From contig JBGPHT010000016.1 in NCBI GenBank assembly GCA_041484525.1, positions 15,474 to 79,473 on the forward strand: a DNA stretch of 64,000 bases, written 5' to 3'. Below are positions 59,610 through 64,000 of this stretch, in pieces. Numbering within the stretch: the stretch's first letter is position 1; each line of letters begins with the position of its first letter. This DNA is from JBGPHT01 sp041484525. Its GTDB lineage: Bacteria > Acidobacteriota > Terriglobia > Bryobacterales > Bryobacteraceae. The position numbers were made by a program, and so were the translations under genes. A model generated the notes under the pieces. That model saw nothing but the letters and a program-made list of their open reading frames with translations. It searched no databases and was not told where the DNA came from.

Positions 59610-60098
59610 ATGTTATCGACTATCGTATTGCTGTTCGCGCAAGCGGCTACCACGCCGCAGATCGATCGGGGACAGGCATACTTCCTGGACCCCTCCCAAG
59701 GCTGCGCCTCCTGTCATGCACTGCAGGGCAAGGGAACGGCTGTCGGACCTGACCTGGGTGTCATGGGCCGCCTGCCTCCTGGCGCCATCGCCGTCGCAGT
59801 TCGCTCCACCCTCACGCAGTACGTACAAAAGGTGAAAGTGAAGTCGACGAAAGAGACGTTTCCGGGAATGCCGGCCAAGGCTGACGGCAAGAGCGCCTTC
59901 TATGACGTGTCGAAGAACCCGCCCGAGCTGCGCGTGCTCGACAAGTCCGACATTCAGGCAGTCACTGCCAACGACCAGTGGAAGCATCCCCCGGGTGTGG
60001 CCAAAATCGCGCCCGAGCGGCTGGCCGACATCATCGCGTACATCCGCTGGGCCACGACCGGCGCCCGCACCCACGTCGACCCCGCCGAGGCCCAGTAG
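59610..60098 (+). CDS. Small c-type cytochrome
   Basis: 162 residues with a short signal-like start and one heme motif, CASCH, in DPSQGCASCHALQGKGTAVG. A possible axial Met lies in ETFPGMPAKADGKSAFYD. AGAGG precedes the ATG by 7 bases. The C-terminal LADIIAYIRWATTG is the usual last helix of class I cytochromes. No oxidase or partner dehydrogenase is encoded nearby, so its electron partners are unknown. Confidence 0.87.
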   Translation: MLSTIVLLFAQAATTPQIDRGQAYFLDPSQGCASCHALQGKGTAVGPDLGVMGRLPPGAIAVAVRSTLTQYVQKVKVKSTKETFPGMPAKADGKSAFYDVSKNPPELRVLDKSDIQAVTANDQWKHPPGVAKIAPERLADIIAYIRWATTGARTHVDPAEAQ

Positions 60099-60415
60099 TT
60101 AGCGGGCGGGATTCAACCGCGCCGCCTGCACCTCGCGGCAGCCGGCTGCGGCCAGGCCGGCGATATCGTTCACTTTTCCAACGTATCTGGGCCGGCGGTG
60201 AGCAGCGGCACTCGTTCCCCCACCCTCACGCGCACTCTCACGGCTGCCCATTCCGGTTTCTCGATCGGCCTGCAGTTTGCCGCTAAATCTCACGTAATAA
60301 AGGACCAAAATCTCCGGAAAAGTCCCATTACCCGCGAAGTACGCGTAGAACTGGCTTCCGAAGGCAAGCTAGTCCAGTATAGAGAAAACCGACAAGGGAC
60401 CGAGGAACAGACCAG
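60099..60415. other. Intergenic stretch without a supported gene
   Basis: No frame here has convincing coding character. The only minus-strand open frame of note (ending at 60099) lacks family features. A TATAGA at 60378-60383 with a weak CTTCCG 17 bp upstream could start transcription of the two small membrane-protein genes that follow. GAGGA at 60401-60405 is their likely ribosome-binding site. Confidence 0.5.
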
Positions 60416-60568
60416 ATGCTGACTCAACAATACGCCCTGCTTTCGATCGTTTGGATGATCGGGTTCGTGGTGCTATTCGACCGGGTACACAGTCGCCGGC
60501 GGCATTATCAGTACCTGTGGGATATGTACAAGATGGTGCTCGCAGGCAACGCAGGGGGGTTGGAGTAA
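60416..60568 (+). CDS. Small single-pass membrane protein
   Basis: 50 residues. One membrane helix (ALLSIVWMIGFVVLFD) is followed by a basic, aromatic segment RVHSRRRHYQYLWDMYKM. A GAGGAACAG site lies 10 bases before the ATG. The next gene, a DUF5658-like membrane protein, starts 5 bp after the stop, so the two are probably cotranslated. The function is unknown. Confidence 0.6.
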   Translation: MLTQQYALLSIVWMIGFVVLFDRVHSRRRHYQYLWDMYKMVLAGNAGGLE

Positions 60569-60573
60569 TCGTG

Positions 60574-60891
60574 ATGGGAGCTCTCGCCATTCGTAGAGGA
60601 TTTCCGGCTCCGTCTCTGCCGGTTTTCTTCGCACTGCAAGTTTTGGACATGCTGACTACGCTCCTCGGCCTGGAGGCGGGTGCGCACGAAGCAAGCACGT
60701 TCGTGGGGCAGCTCATGCAATTCGGGCCGCTGCCGGCGCTGCTGATCGCCAAGCTCCTGGCGTCTGTTCTGATCCTCACCGCGATCCGCTTCAAGCGGAC
60801 GCGCTTCATTGTTTTCGCCAACTATTGGTTCGCGGCCATCGTGACGTGGAATCTCGTGATGATCCTCGCGGCAGTGCTACCGCGAGGGTAG
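60574..60891 (+). CDS. DUF5658-like small membrane protein
   Basis: 105 residues with three membrane helices. The opening FFALQVLDMLTTLLGLEAGA with HEASTFVGQLM follows the DUF5658 pattern (LQ-x-LD-x-xTT-x-x-x then a conserved N/S-x-x-x-x-x-LM). A GTG one codon upstream is an alternative start, with GGAG ahead. No function is known for the family. Confidence 0.72.
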   Translation: MGALAIRRGFPAPSLPVFFALQVLDMLTTLLGLEAGAHEASTFVGQLMQFGPLPALLIAKLLASVLILTAIRFKRTRFIVFANYWFAAIVTWNLVMILAAVLPRG

Positions 60892-60915
60892 CAATCTCCA
60901 AAGCAAGTCCGGCCG

Positions 60916-60936
60916 GGCCGGCCACGGGGGCCGGCC
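60916..60936. terminator. GC-rich stem-loop
   Basis: GGCCGGCC-ACGGG-GGCCGGCC forms an 8-bp stem with a 5-nt loop, 24 bp after the DUF5658-like gene. No T-run follows, so Rho-independent termination is doubtful; it may act as a transcript-stabilising hairpin. Confidence 0.35.
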
Positions 60937-61005
60937 TCGGTTCGGGCTTGTCTCATCGGAATCTGTTCAGGCGAAGACACAATCAACGCAGTTTGGAGGC
61001 AACCG

Positions 61006-61251
61006 ATGTACCTCGTAATTCGTGACGCGAAGGGGCGGACGCTTGAAGGAGTGGTCCTGAGCGTCGCCAAGGACCGTATGCGGGTGGCGCTTCGCGGCCA
61101 CGCGGATACCATCGAGCTGCGATGCTCGTGCGGCCAATGGGACATGCAAGGCGTGACATTCGAGTTCGAGGCGCTGGTGCCGGACCAGCACCCCGGCACT
61201 GGAACCATCTATAACGACATGTTCCCGATCGTTCTCGAGGATCGCGCCTGA
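61006..61251 (+). CDS. Small soluble protein of unknown function
   Basis: 81 residues from an ATG with TTGGAGGC as ribosome-binding site. The sequence reads as a beta-barrel-like fold: MYLVIRDAKGRTLEGVVLSV, AKDRMRVALRGHADTIELRC and VTFEFEALV. CSCGQWDMQG holds two close cysteines. No family recognised. It stands alone between the DUF5658-like gene and a minus-strand small gene. Confidence 0.65.
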   Translation: MYLVIRDAKGRTLEGVVLSVAKDRMRVALRGHADTIELRCSCGQWDMQGVTFEFEALVPDQHPGTGTIYNDMFPIVLEDRA

Positions 61252-61320
61252 GCCGCATGCCCGGGGCGGGTGCCGCGAGCAGCGCTGTCACGCGCGGCCG
61301 GCGCCCCGGGCTCCTCCGAT

Positions 61321-61494
61321 TCACGCCGCTTCCAGGTAGCCTTCTATATGCGCTATCTGTGGGCCCTTTTTGCGCCTTCGCCGCTCGCGCGTCTGGTGGA
61401 GTTTTTCCAGGGACTCGATGGCGGCATTCACCTGCGCAAGCTGGTAATACAGGTTCTCAAGTTGTCCGGTAGTTTCGGGGGGCCGTGTCTTCAT
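61321..61494 (-). CDS. Small coiled-coil protein
   Basis: 57 residues. GQLENLYYQLAQVNAAIESL, then EKLHQTRERRRRKKGP, is an amphipathic coiled-coil helix with a basic cluster, and the end is AHIEGYLEAA. AGAGGAAG stands 7 bases ahead of the ATG. The codon usage and clear ribosome-binding site support a real gene despite its size. Unknown function. Confidence 0.58.
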   Translation of the reverse strand: MKTRPPETTGQLENLYYQLAQVNAAIESLEKLHQTRERRRRKKGPQIAHIEGYLEAA

Positions 61495-61605
61495 GGGATC
61501 GCTTCCTCTGCTCTGCCAACCATCCCACTACAACAGGACTCAACTTAGGCAGCAATCCCCCATTTGAGGGCAGTGGCGAAATCCAAAGAGGGCAGCCTCC
61601 ACACG

Positions 61606-62475
61606 CTAGCGGACTAACGACCGGTTGTGGCTCGCGACGTATGCCCGCACGTATTCCCGGAACGCCCCGTTCAACTCCTCGCGCACGCGGTGCGATCGCC
61701 CCATCTGCTTCGACTCAATCTGCTCGACCGGCAGCAGGTCGCGCGTCGTCGAGGTGATGAATACCGCATCCGCCGATTCCAGTTCCTCGGGCATCAGCGC
61801 CTTCTCGCCGATCGCGATTCCCGGCACGTGGATCTCGTCGAGCAGCACCTCGCGCGTGATCCCCGGCAGGCATCCCGAGCTCAGCGGCGGCGTCCATACC
61901 TGCCCGCCGTTCGCCACGAAGAGGTTGGCCGATGTGCACTCCGCCACCTCGCCGCGCTCGTTCAGCAGAATCACTTCGTCCAGCCCGCGCGCCTGCGCGT
62001 CTTCCACCCATTGCAGATTCATCGCCCAGGAGAGAATCTTGGTCCCCGTGAACTGGCACGCCGCGTACCGCGCGTTCTTCACATATCCGAGCTTGACGCC
62101 CTCGCCCCAATCCTTCGAATCGGCGGTGAGCGCGATCAGGTCGCTCGCGCGCCCGTTCGAGGGTCCGGCCCACATGCTCCCGGTATTGCGCACGATCGCC
62201 AGGCGCAGCGTGGAATTCTGCGCGTGGTTCGCCTCGATCAGTTCGAGCAGCTTCGCCCGCACCTTCTCCGAATCGGCCGGAATCCGCACCCGGAACGCCG
62301 CCGCGTCGCGCCCGATCCGGGCCCAATGGCGCTCCCAGGCGAATGGCACGCCCTCCGTAATCTTGAGCGTGGTGAACACCCCCCAACCGGCGAGGAGCCC
62401 GACCTGCCCCGGCGAAAGCACCTGCTCGGAAGCCTCGTGGACCGAGTCGTTGTGGAGAATGTAGCGGTGGAGCAC
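61606..62475 (-). CDS. Class IV aminotransferase (branched-chain/ADC-lyase type)
   Basis: 289 residues from a GTG that follows the upstream stop by 5 bp. PLP fold-type IV motifs: GLLAGWGVFTTLKITEGVPF, the region with the catalytic Lys in FTGTKILSWAMNLQWVEDAQ, ARGLDEVILLNERGEVAECT and SANLFVANGGQVWTPPLSSG with CLPGITREVLL. These enzymes are branched-chain aminotransferases, D-amino-acid aminotransferases or aminodeoxychorismate lyases; motif reading cannot tell which. The open frame upstream is a shadow of the HipA-like gene. Confidence 0.87.
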   Translation of the reverse strand: MLHRYILHNDSVHEASEQVLSPGQVGLLAGWGVFTTLKITEGVPFAWERHWARIGRDAAAFRVRIPADSEKVRAKLLELIEANHAQNSTLRLAIVRNTGSMWAGPSNGRASDLIALTADSKDWGEGVKLGYVKNARYAACQFTGTKILSWAMNLQWVEDAQARGLDEVILLNERGEVAECTSANLFVANGGQVWTPPLSSGCLPGITREVLLDEIHVPGIAIGEKALMPEELESADAVFITSTTRDLLPVEQIESKQMGRSHRVREELNGAFREYVRAYVASHNRSLVR

Positions 62476-62480
62476 GAAGC

Positions 62481-63305
62481 CTATTTTAGCGCGCGCCAGT
62501 TGGGGAACGGGTCCGTCCGCCCCTCGCGGCACGCCGCGATCAGGTCCGCCACCCGCTTGCGCCGCTCGAACAGGCGCTCCAGCATTTGCTCCAGAGCGTC
62601 CTCTTCCCCCGCCACCCAATCCGGTGGGATGCGCTTCCACGCCCGGTCGATCACCTCTTCCGGGAAGTGCATCACCTGCTCCAGCCAAGGCTCGAAATCG
62701 TCCAGCCCCTGGACGCAGTCATAGACCATGCGCCGCGAGTACAGCCCTTGCAGCGGCGATTCCGGAAAGTCCCAGTGGGGTCCGTTGAACGCGAACCCGT
62801 GGTCGATCATCCGCGCCACGATCGCCGGCCGCGTCTCGCCGCCTGCTGTCACGCGGGCGCGATAGAAAATCGCCTGCCGCCCGTCGGCGTTCCCCACCCA
62901 CTTGTCGAACACCAGGATGGCGCGGAACTCCTCCAGGTTGGCGACCGTGCGCAACAGCGAATCCGGCAGGAAATCGTACACCGCCGTGCGGCTGGGATCG
63001 CCCGGGTACTGCGATCCGAATTGCCACCCGGATTCGGGCGCGATGCGCCGCGTCCCCAGAGAGAGGTGCGCCTCCGGATTGGCAGCCAGGAACTCCTGGC
63101 TGACTTGGATCAACGCCGTCTCCGGAGTGGTGATTTTCAGGTAGTCCAGAAACGCCGCCGCCAGCAGTTCGTTCACCAGGATCCGCTGGTGCTGCGGATT
63201 GTTGCGGAACTTCACCACGTACCAGCGGCCGTCATCCGCTTCCAGAAGATGGGCCTGGGCGCCCCCTCGCATTTTTCGCACATGCCGTACAGCCGTGAGC
63301 GGCAT
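62481..63305 (-). CDS. HipA-like kinase domain protein
   Basis: 274 residues. Kinase-fold features are WYVVKFRNNPQHQRILVNEL (Lys strand and helix), ILVFDKWVGNADGRQAIFYR (catalytic-loop-like NxD) and ARMIDHGFAFNGPHWDFPES (metal-binding Asp with His-Gly). The type is the stand-alone HipA-like family rather than the HipAB toxin; there is no HipB-like HTH gene beside it. It is cotranscribed with the class IV aminotransferase. Substrate and role are unknown. Confidence 0.78.
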   Translation of the reverse strand: MPLTAVRHVRKMRGGAQAHLLEADDGRWYVVKFRNNPQHQRILVNELLAAAFLDYLKITTPETALIQVSQEFLAANPEAHLSLGTRRIAPESGWQFGSQYPGDPSRTAVYDFLPDSLLRTVANLEEFRAILVFDKWVGNADGRQAIFYRARVTAGGETRPAIVARMIDHGFAFNGPHWDFPESPLQGLYSRRMVYDCVQGLDDFEPWLEQVMHFPEEVIDRAWKRIPPDWVAGEEDALEQMLERLFERRKRVADLIAACREGRTDPFPNWRALK

Positions 63306-63359
63306 CGGAAGGATTTTAGAGTAACCTAGAGTTGTAGCACACGGAGGAACCGATTACCG

Positions 63360-63608
63360 ATGGCGGAACCAGCACCACCCAACACTTCGACCGACGACAC
63401 CACGCCCCCGGCTGTCCCACCGGGCCGCACCAAAGATGATGTGGCCTTGGAGTTGATGAAGTTTATCGCGACGGCCACCGGCTACGGCAAGGCGGGAGGC
63501 GCATCGGCCGGGTTTTCCGGAAAACCGGCGAGCCAGTCGCCCGACGAGCACGCCACGGCGCTCCTCGATCTCTTCGCCCGCTGCCGGAAAGTGGTAGGCG
63601 CGGAATAG
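63360..63608 (+). CDS. Small protein of unknown function
   Basis: 82 residues. A Pro/Thr-rich start (PAPPNTSTDDTTPPAVPPG) is followed by a helix TKDDVALELMKFIATATGYG and a second helix ATALLDLFARCRKVVG. ACGGAGGAAC lies 12 bases before the ATG, rather far. It diverges from the HipA-like gene. No family recognised. Confidence 0.6.
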   Translation: MAEPAPPNTSTDDTTPPAVPPGRTKDDVALELMKFIATATGYGKAGGASAGFSGKPASQSPDEHATALLDLFARCRKVVGAE

Positions 63609-63658
63609 ACTACGGCAGGCTGACATGGCGCCGGCCGTTCGCCAGCGCCAGTTCCGCA

Positions 63659-64000
63659 TTAGCGCTTCTTCTTTCCGCCCTTTTTCTTCGCCGGAGCTTT
63701 CTTTACGGCTTTCTTGGCGGGAGCTTTCCTGGCGGCCTTTTTCGCCGGGGCTTTCTTAGCAGCCTTTTTGGCGGGAGCTTTCTTAGCGGCCTTCTTCGCC
63801 GGAGCTGCCGCGACGGCTTTCTTAGCCGGAGCTTTCTTAGCTGCCTTCTTCGCCGGAACTGCCGCGACGGCCTTCTTCGCCGGAGCTGCCGCGACAGCCT
63901 TTTTCGGAGCTGCCGCGACGGCCTTCTTCGCCGGAACTGCCGCGACGGCCTTCTTCGCCGGAACTGCCGCGACAGCCTTTTTCGGAGCTGCCGCGACGGC
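63659..64000 (-). CDS. Lys/Ala/Pro-rich histone-H1-like protein, 5' part beyond the window
   Basis: The last 113 residues of a protein made of repeats such as KKAPAKKA and KKAVAAAPAK, ending KKGGKKKR. This is the composition of bacterial H1-like DNA-compacting proteins (AlgP/HctA-like tails). The start and any folded domain lie outside the window, so the identity is open. The coding DNA is strongly repetitive, with near-identical 18-30 bp units. Confidence 0.72.
   Translation of the reverse strand, partial: AVAAAPKKAVAAVPAKKAVAAVPAKKAVAAAPKKAVAAAPAKKAVAAVPAKKAAKKAPAKKAVAAAPAKKAAKKAPAKKAAKKAPAKKAARKAPAKKAVKKAPAKKKGGKKKR

Noticed and set aside
60099..60308. 69-codon minus-strand open frame after the cytochrome gene
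   Set aside because: No recognisable domain and no ribosome-binding site; the C-terminal half looked protein-like but not enough to call.
61257..61548. Plus-strand frames opposite the small coiled-coil gene
   Set aside because: No ribosome-binding site and no protein-like sequence; the minus-strand frame is better supported.

Overview
The window is a high-GC, gene-dense chromosomal stretch of a flagellated diderm bacterium, most likely an acidobacterium of the Solibacter/Bryobacter type. The clues are a secreted von Willebrand A protein of the acidobacterial VWFA-related type, a DUF1549/DUF1553 cytochrome-like protein paired with a DUF1501 protein, many short secreted unknowns, and flagellar L- and P-ring genes (an outer membrane). 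No tRNA, rRNA, insertion sequence or CRISPR array was seen.

Layout. 1-10.0 kb: metabolic and secreted proteins, mostly on the minus strand (DUF1501, DUF1549/1553, two tandem paralogues of unknown function, a CocE-type hydrolase, a helix-hairpin-helix protein, an acyl-CoA ligase). 10.1-28.3 kb: a large flagellar block. It runs flaG-fliS (+), flgJ-I-H-A-G-F (-), then fliK-flgD-flgE-fliN-fliO-fliP-fliQ-fliR-flhB-flhA-flhF-fliA-fliN2 plus a membrane/HTH protein (+), largely joined by 4-bp ATGA overlaps. 28.3-31.0 kb: a MoxR-type AAA+ ATPase overlapping a 611-residue protein whose N-terminal half looks TraB/TIKI/EreA-like; this is the least understood module in the window. 31.1-32.4 kb: two adjacent genes, each broken by one extra G in a G-run. 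32.4-36.9 kb: a FleQ/FlrC-like sigma-54 activator diverging from flgM-flgN-flgK-flgL, with sigma-28-like promoters in the gap. 37.0-41.7 kb: a YgiC/YgiB-like pair, a VWA protein, RluD, an SDR and a zinc-ribbon protein. 41.7-48.2 kb: uvrA, a deoxyhypusine-synthase-like gene, a CAAX protease with a proline-rich repeat arm, mtnA and a thioredoxin-like protein. 48.2-54.2 kb: selB, an HpnI-like glycosyltransferase, an acyl-CoA carboxyltransferase and an M20 peptidase. 54.2-59.5 kb: rplY-pth-rpsF-rpsR-rplI behind a good sigma-70 promoter, and apt-ispE-prs. 59.6-64 kb: a c-type cytochrome, small membrane and soluble unknowns, a class IV aminotransferase, a HipA-like kinase and the tail of a Lys/Ala/Pro-rich histone-H1-like protein.

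How it works together. The flagellar block supplies rod, hook, L/P rings, hook-filament junction, the export gate and the regulators FliA, FlgM and a sigma-54 activator. It lacks flagellin, fliD, flgB/C, fliE/F/G/H/I, a recognisable fliM, motA/B and flhG, which must lie elsewhere or be absent. Sequences matching the sigma-28 pattern stand before fliK, before flgM and before the sigma-54 activator, suggesting that FliA controls its own inhibitor and perhaps the activator. Function calls rest on motif reading only; no database search was possible.
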